Origin: Rhea pennata
Taxonomy: Eukaryota > Chordata > Aves > Rheiformes > Rheidae
Assembly: GCF_028389875.1 (NCBI RefSeq)
Contig: NC_084676.1
Span: 2,542,001-2,606,000 of the forward strand
DNA length: 64,000 nucleotides
Direction of reading: 5' to 3'
Positions within the stretch are counted from its first letter, which is position 1, and every line of letters starts with the position of its first letter. The notes under the pieces are model-generated. The model was not told the origin of the DNA and did not search any database. It worked only from the letters and a program-made list of their open reading frames with translations. This document shows positions 25,441 through 38,884 of this stretch, piece by piece. The translations under genes were made by a program, and so were the position numbers.

Positions 25441-27400
25441 ATGTGCCTAACTTATACATTCTGTTAAATGAGAAGGGAAACAAAGGGAATCAAAGATCCA
25501 CCAGAGGAAAGAACAACGCCGGGTCAGAGCGAGGGAGGGTTTCTTTCCACAGTACATATCGCTAGGACTGTTAAGCATAACATAGAGTCCAGCCACCATC
25601 CTCCAGGGCTCATTTAACCTGGTGGTTTTGAGATGCTGAGTTGTCACTCAGCAGTCACTCAAATCAAAAAGTTTTCTTTTTGGTAAGAAAACTATGACTT
25701 TTGGGTTCTTAACTGCAGCAAGAGATGCGTACGTTCATTCAAAGAACTGCGTGGGTCTAAAAAGTATTATCAGACACTGCAAACGATTACTGAATGGTGC
25801 CCAAATACATCCTACATGTCCAGCCAAAATTACAGCTGCTCATAAGACTATCTTTGGCACTCACTGATGTTTTCAACCACAAAAGAGAGTGTTGCAGTAA
25901 ACAAGCTAGTGGAAGTTGAATAGTGGGAGTTCTAATACACTGTGTTTGATCTCCCGTTTAATGTAATGAGGGCTTCACTGAAAAAGAAAAGCAAAAAAAC
26001 AATTAATCAAAATCCTATGTGAATTTATACATGGATCACAAAAATGTTTCTAGAATATCCAAGATATGGTCAAGGGATAAAGTTAGATGAAGTTAGGATT
26101 TATCTCGATTACCTAACCTGGCATTAAAATCCTTTCCACTGATCAGCAAACAGAGGGATAAAAAGATTTCAGAGACATTATGTAGGTCTGGAATAATTCC
26201 CAGTACAAGTTCCTATAAGAAGAGGAATTGTGGGAGGAATACAAATATTAATCAGAAGAAAAGGTTCTAAATTGGGAAACTATGTTCTGGCAACGAGACA
26301 AAAATCTAAGTCATTAGTGTAACAACCTCTAATCCCTATCAAAGCGGCCAGTCTTATGACAGAGACAGACGTGAAATGGCTTTCTCCATAAATATTTCAT
26401 TTTTTATTAACTCTAGCATTTTATGTCTGGACACAACAAATATTTTGTGAAAAATATCATGAAAAAAAAAAAACAGAAACATTTGGCCAAACAATCCAAA
26501 ACCTTGCAGAGAACTCATTCTCTAGGAAATAGGGAAAGATATTTTAAAGCTGTTTTCTTCCTAACTCAAAGTAGGAAATTCCCACATGCAACTTATTTTA
26601 AAATAACACGTCCCCAAAAGCTGCCTATTTAATCAATCCAGAGCCATGCTACTATCCTGACCCTGCTTTCCATTGGAAACGTCCTGATAGGCACTAAAAG
26701 ATCTTATTTAATTTTTCCAATAATAGCAGTTCTGATTTGTGAAAACAAGTGAACACTTCCTACATTAGAGAAGTTGAGAGATGCTGTGAATGGTCCTGTG
26801 GTCACAGCATTCAAATGGAGCATCAGGCAGTAATCCGGTGACAACTGCTCACATAAAGTAGATCATTCCTATCCAGAGACTGAGGAAGATATATATGCGT
26901 ACCAAAGCTCTGAGATTACTCAGAGCACCCTCTTTTTTGTGTGTAATTGCAAACCTTTTCCCTTCAGAGGTTGTGCCGGAAAAAAAGCTCCTGTGACAGC
27001 ACTATGGTTGTGACAATACAAATGCATTGGGACTACAACTCAAAGTAGGTCAAGGTGGATCCCAGTTAAGAATAGCCTTGTTTAGGGAAAAGTTTTGGGG
27101 GTTTTGAGGGTTTTGTTTTGTTTTGTTTTGTTTTTTAAGGTAGCTGTATTCTCTGTCCAAGGTTCTTGGGCAGCCTCTCAGATGAATAATCATGACCAAA
27201 AGACTGGGGACAGAAAGAGATGGGAACCTCATAAGCCTTATACCAGCATGAAGAAGTTTACTTGTAATCATGGTCTTCGATTAAGGTGGTTAATAAAGCA
27301 TAAAATTTCATGTAAGTGGAGAAGGCTGAAGTGCTCTTCTGTCTTACCTGGAAAAGTAAGGCCAGAGCCTCTATTGCTTTAGACAGTTGAATGAGCTTTG
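25441..27400. other. AT-rich non-coding DNA with a TTTTG repeat
   Basis: Holds a short tandem TTTTG array at about 27,111-27,136 and an A-run near 26,463. Part of it (26.0-26.3 kb) may be very old repeat. No gene is recognised. Confidence 0.5.
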
Positions 27401-27409
27401 GTCTCTTTG

Positions 27410-29370
27410 GTGGGACACTGGCTTCTCAGTAGCCTTTCAGAAAATTTTAATTCATTTATGCTTTTGACATACAAAACATCTTGTGGCAAAAAGTTCTATA
27501 ATTTAATAATGTGTTACATGAGAAGAATGCATAATTTCCTGTTTCAGACTGATGCTGATAATTTCATGGGATATCCTTTACTTCTCTTATTTTGAAAAAA
27601 ATAGTTAACTATCCCCTTCCTATTGTTTCCTAACTGGCAAAGATTCCCAAGATATCACTCCCATGCCCCACTATTTTCTCTCACCTGATATGAAAACTAT
27701 TCCATCTTTCTCATCTACACTCTGTGGGTGGAATTCAGATTAAGACACTTTGATTTAGTGGTGCAGGTATCTACTTCAGAGACTGACACCCTCAGGTAGA
27801 AACCTAAATTTAGGTGGCTAAATCTCTGGGCTAAATAACTCCCACACATCCTTCTTAGTTGTTTTTATTCTCTACGAGACAAGATGAACAGAACTGCATG
27901 TATTAATATGTGGGTTTGCCAAACATTTATACAGTGACATAATCATGTTTTCCTTTTTCTTTTTTCCTTTTCTAAAAACTTCTGTCATTCAGCTTGAATT
28001 TTTTTGCAAGCTGCTGGTCATTGCATCAAGGTTTTCAGGACATGATCAAACAGCAACTCTATTTATTTTAGAAGTGCTAATAGTTTAATGTTCAACCCAT
28101 AATTGAATGTGTATATTTAGCATTAATTCTTCCCAAACTACTTCACATTTATCAGGATTGACTTTCACATGCAATTTTTGGCTCAGTCACTCTCTACCGC
28201 AAGAACCTTCTGTCTCTCTTCTCACAGTTACAATGATCATCTAATTTTATGTCATCTACAAACTTTGTCACTGCACTATTCACCTTCCTTTACAGGCCAC
28301 TTACAAGGATACTGAAGAGCAGACGTTCTCATTCAAGCAGCTGCATGAGTGAACTGCAGAGGTCCCCCCATTCTGAAAACTGACCATTTTCTCCCACTTT
28401 TTGTACCATTTTCTCACCATCTACTTACTTACAGGAAGACTCGTTATCTCAGCTCAAGTACGTTAAAGGTCTTTGCAGAAAAACTTACTGATATTTGTTT
28501 GAAGGTCTGTAAACACTTTATCTACTAGATCAGCCTTACCTACAAACTTGTTCACATCTTCAAAGAGTTTGAATAGGTTTATAAAATCTGGTCTCCTTCT
28601 ACAAGAATCATAATGACTTTTTCCAAATAAATTGGAAAAATTTATTTTTCAATAAAAATTGATTCAAACACATTTATGAGATTGTCCACCAGTTTTCTTA
28701 TTATTGTACTTTTTGCCCATTTATTCAGTTTGGAAGTGAGATTTACTGATCTTTGGTTTTCCACATGACTCCTGTAGTCCTTTTTCTCAAGGCTGGAGGC
28801 CCATTTGCCACTTGCCATTTTTCTTGCAGAGTGGTCAACTGAAATGACACTTCCCATGCTACGTTTAACTTTCCCAATCTAATGTGTGAGGTCTTTCAGA
28901 AGTCTTGAATAGGTATCATCCTATCTTGGTGCTTTCTTATTGTTCATTTTATCGATTTGTTCCAAAAATGTTCTCTACTGAAACTTCAGGTAGGGACAGT
29001 TCCTCATGCTCTCAGCTGCTTTACCACTAACGTACCCCTTTCCATCCTTCCTCTATAATTATTCCCTATTATTATAGTTTCCTATCCTTCCGCCAACTTT
29101 CTGAGGCATTATTTTGTCACTAACTTCCTTTAAAAAACAGACAATCTAGTTCACCTCTTCTAGGTTTCAGGTTTGCAGCATTTGTATAGACACATTTCAA
29201 CATTTTTTATTGATCTAGTTGCCCATTTTTCATGTGGCCTGCTTAACTGCTGAGACCATTCTTTGCTATTTCCTTCCTCAATGATATTGACTTCAGTTCT
29301 TTCCATTTTTCTAAATTACAAGTACTTTCTTATTTCTGTTGAAGAGGAGATGCCACTTTGAACTACATTC
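27410..29370 (-). mobile_element. CR1 LINE fragment, about 2 kb, antisense
   Basis: Reads in order as the complement of CR1 ORF2. Examples are GTGGGTTTGCCAAACATTTA near 27,910, CATCTACAAACTTTGTCACT near 28,254 and CATTCTGAAAACTGACCA near 28,370. Further CR1 words follow to about 29.3 kb. It could be more than one insertion. No open frame remains. Confidence 0.7.
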
Positions 29371-29839
29371 ACTTGCATATTTGGTGAGTTTTCCCAAATG
29401 CAAGTATAAAAATACTTCACCACTTTGGAATATCAAAACTCTGCAATCTAGTTTTATACTGATTTGCATTGCTTACCTTTCTTGTAAAATCTGCCTCACT
29501 GGTGACTGAGAATCTGCTTGTCTGTCTGCTCAGTATGGTACTGGGAGATGTTACTTTAAGAGTATCTTCCCTACTCATTCCTCTGTCATTGGTATTCGCA
29601 TCATTCACAACAGTTCGCTCTTGCACTACATGTGGACACAAAATTCCAGAAAAGGCCAGCACTCCAGCACTGAGGAAAATATAACTTCCTCCCATGTTTA
29701 ATAAGACATTTTGTAAACACCTCTCAGTATGAGACTTTTGTGATTGCTCACTCATGTTTCATTTTTGATTTCTATATCCTTCCCTACCATACTGCTGCCT
29801 AATCAGTTATCCCTTTTTTTATATTTTGGTATTTATCTT

Positions 29840-30950
29840 CTCTTTTATAGATGTGGCACTTGGCATTTATCTTCTTTAAAAAAAAAAAAAAAGAAAAAAA
29901 GAAAGTTTAATTCTGTTGATTTTTGGATCACATTCCCCAGTTTCTCAGGATCATTAGAACTTTGATCCTGACCTTCAAGATGCATCTTGGTATTAGCCAC
30001 AGATTTTATAAGTGAGTTCTGTTACATCATCTAAACCATTAATTAAAATACAGAGCACAACTGGGCCCAGGACGTAACTCCAGCAAGACTCCAGCCAAAA
30101 TAACTTCCCAGGCTGACAGCGCACCACTGCCACCCACATTATAGTAATATTACATACATTCTAAATGATGAACCTAAAGCTATGAACTGCACATGGCCTG
30201 CTAGGACAATTAATTGGGGCATGGTCTCCTCTACTGCTTTTTGGATCCAGACTAGTCTACAGGGAGCAGGACTGCCCACCAAATAGGCTATTTTGAGCAC
30301 ACTGCACACCATCTTCTCCAGGAGCCCACTTCATGCCTCTGTTCTTGGCAATATGTGGATCTCTCTGCACATACAAAATAAACCTCATCGCCCCAGGAAG
30401 CACAAGCTTTTCTGCACTTGCACAATGCACTTAGGCATTAGAGGAAGGGCTGCAACATATGGTCTCTTCCTAATACAGAAAGAAGGTAAGTGACTCACCT
30501 AGCCAGAAATACTGGGCACACTGATATAGACCATATTTCTTTAGTCTGCTTCCGAGAGAATCATGTGGAACAGTTTCAAAAGCTTTCCTAAAGCAAAATA
30601 TGTCCCATCTGCTTCTTCCTCTTCATCCAGTAGACATTATTTTCTCAAAAAAGGAAATTAGATTGAGATTGCATGATTTATTTTTGCCAGATCTATCTGG
30701 CCTTTCTTTTATTTTTTTCTTTTCATCTTCTTTATCTTGCTTTAAATTGATCATTTAATATTTTTTCAGACTTATTTCTAGGCAGACTGGCCTCTAGTTC
30801 CCCAATTTCTCTTTCTCAAAAATGTAAATTTGTGTTTGCTCTTCTGTAGTGCTCAGTGATCTTACCTGTCTTCCATGATAGTCACTAATACTTCAGTAAC
30901 TGCTTCAGCTAGTGTCTTCATTATCCACATGGTTCTCACAGAAGTTTTAG
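29840..30950 (-). mobile_element. CR1 LINE fragment, about 1.1 kb, antisense
   Basis: Words in CR1 antisense order include CTGGGCCCAGGACG near 30,061, GTGGAACAGTTTCAAAAGCT near 30,565, GATTGCATGATTTATTTTTG near 30,668 and GGCCTCTAGTTCCCCAATTT near 30,789. An A-rich run lies at its left edge (29,878-29,905). Confidence 0.75.
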
Positions 30951-32279
30951 GTCAGAGCTTCTGATCTGGAGGAGTAAAGAGAGGAAAAAAAAAGAAACAA
31001 AACACTGTAAAGGACATCAAGGACTAGGCTAGGCTTAAATTGGTTGCTCTCAACCCTGCTTCAAGGAGGCTAGGACAGCGTAGGAAAAGGTAGGGTAGCA
31101 CAATGTTGCACATCATAAATGGGGTCTGCCTTCCAGCTGAAGAAAGGCAAGCCGATAACTCCAGGAAGGCTGTATCTGAAAATACTTTTTAGTTGAGAGC
31201 TTTTTGGTCTGCTGCACTGATGGGAATTTAAATACCAAGATCAACAGCAGATCTGGATGTGACGACAGGAACTTGCTGACTTGTAGGCAGTATATGAACA
31301 GGTCTTTTATGAGACACTCAGGTGAATGCTAGAGAGTGCTGGGGAGGAGCACGTGGTCATACTACGTCACAAATTCTAAAGGGAAATGCAAGCAAAAGAT
31401 CCTGGAAGGTAAAATCAGACTACTGGCTAGAAGATTTATCCCCAGGGTACTACTGACAGTTTCTCTGAAATCCTTTCAGTTACACATACAACTCCAATTA
31501 GGAAGAAAGAAAGAAGGCGCTATTCAGAGGTGATGGTCTCCACCAAAATTCAAAAGTGAAATCAGACTGCACGCAAGTCAAATATATATGGTATATTTAA
31601 TTAAGCAGAAGTTTGGAGAAATCTGTCATGAGGTAAAGCAGACAGATTGCTAAGGGCTAGTGTAACAACCAAGTTGAACAGGGTTAGGAAGAGTTCAAGT
31701 GTGGCTGGGAGTGGGTCACAGGTGAAACTGTATCAAGAAGATACTGATTAAGAAGTTAAATGCAGGTGCACACCAAAAATTAAGAACTGTAAGTTTGTTT
31801 ATATACAGGCAAAAGCTTAAAAAATAAAGCGTAGAAGTAGTAAAACTCAGGTAATAAAATCTGATTTTGACATTGTAGAATATAGTAAATCCCAATGACA
31901 AAACTAATAGTATACTATAGTACATGGCTATAAACTATGAAAAGTGAATATAAGTCATAAAAGTGAAATATTTTTTTTTATATATCAAAAAAAAAAAAAA
32001 CACATCACCACGTTTCATTGAATCTAGCTTTCTTACTGGAAAAGACTCTACAGCTAAAAGTGTCTGGCTGCATTTCCTAAGCTGCAAGAACGTAAATATA
32101 TGAGTAGGGTTATCTCATCGTCACCAGAGGAAGAAGACTGAGTGCTTAGTGCTGAGAAGAGAAATACCAACCACGGGCACCTTAACTATCCATAAATTAA
32201 CTAATACAATAGTACAATGGGGAAAAAAGTTTACAGAATCAATTTACTGAAACACTGCTTTTCAGAACTATTAGATCCT

Positions 32280-32890
32280 GAGCAGCCCAGAACCGAGGCT
32301 GCTCTCAATATTATTGAACATGCAGAAAGAGTAAGTTCAAGAAGTAGTAGTCAATGAACCAACCCCCTAGAGAAAGTAAATATGAGCTATTCCTACACAA
32401 CAGAAAACTGTATCTTTGAGTGCAATGGTTCTGATTTAGGAAGTCTTAATGGACAAGGACCTCACCACAAATGCTCAAGGTAAAAGCATGATAAAATGGG
32501 AGAAGCAATTAGAAATAAGGAATCAGTTCAACCTCTGGATACCATGTCACTGAAACCACTAGTATATCAAATTCCAATGTTCACATTTAAGGATGTTGAA
32601 AAATTAGATTGGGGACAGAAAAGGGCCATAAAAAGTATATGAGGACAGAAGAACATGTGTAACTGAGAAACTTAAACAGCTCAACTGAGAGGTGATTCGA
32701 TAAATGTCTTCACAAGGGGAAAATATCAGCCAACACTTTTTAATCTAGCAGAGACAGAAGAAAGACTAAGAGCTGAAAAATGAAAGTGATTCAAACCAGA
32801 AATGAAACGCACATTTTTTTTTAACAGTAGTGATTATTAAATTTGGGAACAAACTACCGCCTAAAGTGATGGATTTTGTAACTTTTGACA
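32280..32890 (+). mobile_element. CR1 LINE 3' fragment, sense
   Basis: GACAGAAAAGGGCCATAAAAAG near 32,615, AACTGAGAGGTGATTCGATA near 32,682 and GAACAAACTACCGCC near 32,849 follow the order of the CR1 ORF2 3' part. It is heavily mutated. Confidence 0.7.
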
Positions 32891-34319
32891 TCTGGAACAT
32901 ATGTTCCCATGAAAAGTTCAAGTTTTGATAAATATTTTTTTTTCTTGAACAATAATTTTGTCAGAAAATTCTTACTCACTATTTCAGTTACATGTCTATT
33001 CAAATAGAAAATATGAGCTAGAGAAATAGCTCTGCACACTGAAAGTTGGTCAAAATGATAATTAAGAGCAGAATAATGGAGTTCCTAGATAAGAAATGTG
33101 ATATAGTAAAAGCTAATTATCGCAGTGTCTGTAACGAAAATTTTGCATCGCTAATATTTTAGAATTATTTGAACATATCTCTATAATAATGATCAAAAGG
33201 GAACCGCTTGACATAATCTACTTGAACATTCAAAAGCCTTTTGACAGTCTTCTTCAGGCCTATTCTAGAAGAATACTTTATCACTAAATATCATAGCTGC
33301 CACATAAAGCCAGAACATAGACCACATGCAAAGACCATAATAAGACCCAGAACACAGCCTAATATGACTGCAAGTTTCTGGTTTTATGTAGTGGTGCTAA
33401 GTTGCATTATTTCCCCATATAATTTTTGTAATTGCAATCAAAACACCAAGAGCATAAGTGGTTACATGTACTACAGTAATGAAGTATGATACATAAGGCA
33501 CAGACAACTTGCAGAGCATCAACAGACCACGATCATTAACAAACATACCAATAAAGGCTAATACATCCATACGTAATTCAAGCAGAGGTGTGGGGTTCCC
33601 AGCTATTTTTCAGTCTTTAGAAGACTCCTACTTATCCTGGGTCAATATAATGTGGAGCATCACTGAAAAAACATCCTCTCGGGATTCTTCACTGGACTGA
33701 GAAATGTGTCACTTCTCAGTAAATGTCAGGCTTATCAGTGCTGTGAGTATCAGTTAGCCCTTGAACACGCTGGCTCTCTTCATTTTTCTCAGAACTGTAT
33801 GTAATATTCTCCTGGCAGAGAACAACTCTTTTATTACATTGCAGCACAAATTTGTAAAAAGAAAACTGCCTCAACTCTGATCCAAAAACTGCAAGAGATC
33901 CAGAATATATTAGATCACTATAGAAGGATCTGCTGTTTTGACTATAAACTCTGGATCACTTGGAGTCAAGGGACACAAGAAATGGACTAGTTATAAGAAA
34001 ACATTCTTCTTAATATTTGTTTACCTACTTCAAATTACACAAGTAGTTTCAAGTATATTTTTGACCTATGAGTGGTTAATGATATCAATATTTGCAATAC
34101 ATTTTCATCCCTTCTTAAAGATCCTTTGTTCATTTTTCCATTTAACTTTTCTCTTTATACTGTTACATGAGACCTAGCATCTTGGTGAAATCTTCATTAG
34201 CATTCAAATAAAAATTCATCATTTGCTTGTATAGTGAGGAGATGAGTTCAATGTTCATTGTGAAGCTGTTACTATCAGAAGTATTTACATTCATATCTAC
34301 ATTTTATTTTCTTTTGACA
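32891..34319. other. AT-rich non-coding DNA
   Basis: No gene is recognised. Short frames only, with simple A/T runs. Confidence 0.5.
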
Positions 34320-34700
34320 GAACATAAGAAAGCCTAAGAAAGCTGCACTGGGTCAGATCAAAGGTTCATCTAATGCAATATGTTGTTTCCAATACAAATG
34401 CCTGGAGAAGGCATCTAAGAACATAGCAGGCATAGAGCAATGCTTTCTTGGAATATTATTCTGTTTTCTAATGATTTCTTTCTTAGGACTTTTTGAGCAA
34501 GAAGCAGTATTCTTGGTTTTAATATTCAACAGATTATACTTTACTTAATTTCCCTCATTTACTTTTCCTGTTACCCTCTAAGCACATATAAACTTTCAGC
34601 ATCCACAATATCCTATGGCAAAGCATTTTACAGCTTAATTATCAGCACTATGAAGAATCTTCAGCCAGATTAAATTGATTTCTAGTTCTTGCTTTGGAAG
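34320..34700 (-). mobile_element. CR1 LINE 3' end, antisense
   Basis: Starts with the CR1 tail complement AACATAAGAAAGCCTAAG and ACTGGGTCAGATCAAAGG (34,347-34,364). It continues with CCTATGGCAAAGCATTTTAC near 34,611. Confidence 0.7.
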
Positions 34701-34734
34701 TGACACTAAAAGGCCTCCTAAATTTTGGAAGAAA

Positions 34735-35000
34735 GCAGCTGAGGGGGATATGATTGAGGTTTATACAATCACGAAGGTGGTTGGTAAGCTGAACACAGAA
34801 TAGTTGTTCTCCAAAGCCTATGATATAAGCACTACAAGGCACTTAATTAAGACTGTAGATTGGTTTAAAGCAGAGAAAGTATTTCTTTATACAGAGCATA
34901 GTGACTTTGCACAACTTGCTGTTACAGGATGTCATACAGAGACAGGTTCAAAAAGAGATGAGATGAACTCATAGGCCACAGATCTGTAAACAGATACTGA
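34735..35000 (+). mobile_element. CR1 LINE 3' fragment, sense
   Basis: Begins at GCTGAGGGGGATATGATTGA and continues GGTTTATACAATCACGAAG, the standard CR1 order in sense orientation. It lies about 35 bp from the antisense copy on its left. Confidence 0.7.
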
Positions 35001-35319
35001 ATGAATTAGGCAGAGGATGTGCTTTCTGCCTTCCCTGATACACTAACAGTGGATGCTGGAGGAGTATGAAGAGGAATGGACTATAGAGAGCGGCCAGGCT
35101 TGTGTATTCTCTGGAAATAGCCCATCCTATTGTCACAGGGACAACAGGCAGAGAATCGGGGAGACGGACCACTTGTCTGACTCACTGGAGCATTTCTTCT
35201 GTCATCATGACTAGGTCATCCTAGCTACATCTTCAGAAGTCTTTCAGGAGTTTTAATGGATTTGTGAAATATTTCTCATCCTCTACCCCTCCTGCAGTGA
35301 GATTGATGACAGGTTACAC

Positions 35320-35960
35320 ATTATAGTAGCTCCATAATTGCATATTTGTTTTTCTTCAGAGCTCTTGAGTGAATACCATATGGTCTTGGCAATTTCTTAC
35401 TGTTTGTCTTATCAATTAGTCCTAAAATACAGTTTAATGTCATTTAATTTGAGACAGTTCCTTAAAATTGTCCCCAGAAAGTTTAGTTCTTATGGGAGAA
35501 TAAGCTACCTCAGCCATACATGGCACCAATGCAAAGCTTCAGTTTCTTTTTCAACCATAGTTTTCTCCTGTTACAGTACTGCTTTTAGAGCTTGATCATC
35601 TATTAATCAAATCTCTGGCAAAGTACCTTACTCTGGCAAGTCTGAAAAAAAGATTATACTAGTATGTTTTCATTCTTCTAGTGAGTTTGTACCTTAAATT
35701 TTCTCCTTGCTTGCCCTACAGGTTTAACTTGATAGTTTATGCTTTCTTTTGCACATAGTTTCTTCATTTACTCAGAACTCTCAGATTTTGAATACTCTTC
35801 CACTTCGCTGTTAGCATATTGCCTTTCTGATCCCTTGTAGAATTATTTCACTTAGTGATACACCGCTCTGAGCTTCAGATAAGATTTTTTTCATCTAGTC
35901 TCTCATCTCCTGCAAGCACTGCATGCTTATAGCAGCTGCTTTTAATTTCTTTTTTTAAAA
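35320..35960 (-). mobile_element. Probable CR1 LINE fragment, antisense, decayed
   Basis: The T-rich text with CTTGGCAATTTCTTACTGTT near 35,384 and CTTAAATTTTCTCCTTGCTT near 35,694 resembles the CR1 antisense region also seen at 28.9-29.3 kb. Confidence 0.5.
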
Positions 35961-36039
35961 CTTCCACACAATTGAGTAAGTCCTATTTTAAAAGTTTTAT
36001 ATTATTGTGACATATTTGTGGGGAGGAATCAAATCCTCT

Positions 36040-36800
36040 AAGGTTCTCTGTCACGGATCCCTTAGAAAAAAGACTGACATCCACAAGGTGTTTTCCAAGA
36101 AGGGCGCCAGGGAGGCTCAGGGATGATGGGCAGGACACACAACACCTCCAGCTGGAAGGGAAAGGATGGAGAGGTCTTCTGCCACCACACTGCAGACAAT
36201 GGGACTCCTGGCCCCAGGGTAAGGGGGTCAGAGGAGTCTCTATCACCAAGTTTTCAAAAGGATTTGTGTGGAGGCTTTATCAGAGGGGCAGAGAACCTGG
36301 TAGAGCCGGTTTTGAAGGAGCATTCAAGTTTGAAAGCAAGAGCCTCTACCAGCAGAACGAGGTGAACTCCCTTGCTCAGGAAAGGGAGCTTGGGAGACAC
36401 CCCATTACTACAGCTCTCCAGAGACTCACACAGGCCCCTTGTTTGGAGTACAGCTGTCAAACACACACATGTACTTTCTTCAATGTGTTAGATTGGCTAT
36501 TCTAGGCCAGCTCTAGGCTAGAGGGAGTTTGGGGCCAAGGTCTGTGGACATTGCCCTACCACGGCTCCCATCCCTGCTGCAGGGCTCAGTACCCTGGCAG
36601 CTTAGAGGAATTAATGATCAAATCTCAGGACCGGTCAGCTGCTGCGGTACAGGGCCCACATTGAAAGAACATATTGTACATGAAAGCCCATGAGACAAAA
36701 GTAGGATCCAGGTCTGGTGGTCCCTCTTGTCTATCCAGGCAGCTTTCTGCTCATGGCTGTTGGAGTCCTGGCACAATAGCATGAACAGTAACACAATAAA
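36040..36800. other. GC-shifted block of unknown origin
   Basis: Clearly higher GC than both flanks. It begins near TGTCACGGATCC and has AATAAA-like words at its right end (36,794 onward). A short inverted repeat TCTAAGG/CCTTAGA lies at 36,037-36,043 and 36,060-36,066. It could be a solo LTR of an old endogenous retrovirus, but no terminal or target duplications could be confirmed. Confidence 0.3.
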
Positions 36801-38780
36801 AAATAAATGTAAATAAATTAGAGCTTGGAGAAATGATCTTCTTCACTCCTCCTCCAGCACAGCTTGTTGACACTGCTGCACTGCAATCTGAAAAACGCCA
36901 TCTATAATGAATACTAAATAGTGGAAGTCTTTTTCTCAGCACTGTGTTACTAAACTTGATTACCACAGTGTACAATATGCTAAGAGAGAGCAGGGGGTTG
37001 GCTGTGTTTCTCCGTTTCAGCTGCAGTCATAGAAACTGTCAAGCTTAGGTGCCTCTGTGATCGCCAAGCAGCACATCTTCCTAACACCCTTTCCTAGCTA
37101 CCTAATTTTTAAAAACCATTATTTTCTTATTGTAACTCTGTTCTCTGTTCTTTCAACCAATTTAATGCCATTTTTACTTCTGCCTTTTAAAAATTTACTT
37201 ATACTATTTGAATCTTCTTTTTAAACCACTCCATAACAAGATGTGAAGAGCCGCCTTATACTAGAGCTCACCTACAGTTAATATTCAAAAATCCTCGCGA
37301 TTTAAGAAATTATTCACTTCTATGTTATAAAATCCATATTCCATTGCCTTGCACCCCTTTCCTCAGTAAATTCCTGTATGCTTCAGCTTCAACATTGAGG
37401 ACTTTTTTGACCTCGTAGTGAATACCTGCCTGTGGAGGGTATATGCAAAACCAAAGGATACTAAAAAGCAATGAACACTTTCCACACACAAATGACTTCT
37501 AAAGTGCTTCTATAACTCTTTAAGCTTGGAGGACCAGGAAGAAAAACAGGATTTATATTGCAGAAGATGGTGAACAAGCGATGAAAGAAGAAAGAGCCAT
37601 AACAGGGCTCCCAGGAACACTTAAATTCCCATGACCAATATGGAATACACCAATCTACATTCGGGACTTTGACAATATTTTTGATTTCCCTTCTCTACCA
37701 GCAGTTCCATCTTCCAAACAATTCAAGGCACAAACATTATGATAATTCTACAGAGTGAAGCACACCAGAAACAGTACTGGCAAAAAGGCTTGTTAATGCA
37801 TAGTTAAGAGTTTACTGGCTATTTTTTGCCCTTTAGAATACCGAATTCAGGCCAAATTAAGGTTTCTGAAAACAAGCACACAGTTCCTACCAAGCAATGC
37901 ATACCCTTTCCTTTCTTTTTTGACTGATATACTAGTTTGATAATATAAATACACACACATTTTCTATGCAGACAGTACCAAACACTCAAGCAGAAGTGTT
38001 ATGAGACAGAGTATAACAGTTTTTTTTGCATAAGGTCAAACAGAGTCAGGGGGCTACACTGAACAGGAGATAGTAGAACTTGCCACACATGCAAACACTT
38101 ACCATTGACTGTGCAAAGGTCAATCTGTTCTGTGAATAAGCTCATGTCAACAGTGAGTATATATCAGAGTCCAGAAAACACTTCACTAAGAAGATCTAGA
38201 GTTCCTGGGTTAAAAGGTTATGAAATTTAGTTTAATCTCTATTTCTATTTTCTAAGCTCTTCACTAGCAATCTATTATATGCAAGGAAGTTAGCACAACT
38301 TAAATTTAAGTTTCCCAACTTTGGGGTTTTTTTAATGCGATCCAGATCATACTTCTACAGGACTGTTCAGACTTCTAGTTCAGACTGTTCAGAAGCCTCC
38401 CAAGCTAGCTTCAAGTTTCTTTTTTAAAAAAAATAAATAAAATTAGATGAATTTGTACTATAATTAGAGTGGAGTAATTTTTTGTTGTTGTTAAAATGTT
38501 CTTTCCATCGTTGTCTTGAGAAGCTTTTGTGTCTGCATGTTTAGTGCAGGAATTTCGTATTTGACGTAGAGTTTCTCCTGGTGATAAGTAGGTATCTACT
38601 GTCTTCACAACTGTCCTCAAAGTTTCTACTCATCCAAACAACTGGAATCACTAGCAGTCACCCTCTCCAAGTCAAATAGCGTAAGCAGCATGCCAAAACA
38701 CTGGACGGGTTAACATCTTCAACGAGGGGCAAAGAGAGATGGCAGTAAACATTGGCCACACAGCTTAATTTCACTTCCAT
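36801..38780. other. AT-rich non-coding DNA
   Basis: Short frames only. Possible very old repeat text around 37.1-37.3 kb. No gene is recognised. Confidence 0.5.
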
Positions 38781-38823
38781 GGGGGGGGGGGGGGGAAAAA
38801 AAAAAAAAAAAAAAAAAAAAAAA
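38781..38823 (+). repeat. G15-A28 compound homopolymer
   Basis: Fifteen G followed directly by 28 A with no interruption. Length is likely to vary between individuals or reads. Confidence 0.95.
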
Positions 38824-38884
38824 CACCAGCACACCAGCATGATCTGAAAGATTTCTAAGCACACAGAAAACAGTAAGATGAGCG

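Noticed and set aside
27111-27136. TTTTG pentamer run as a possible retroposon tail
   Set aside because: No adjacent element with target duplications; best described as a simple repeat.
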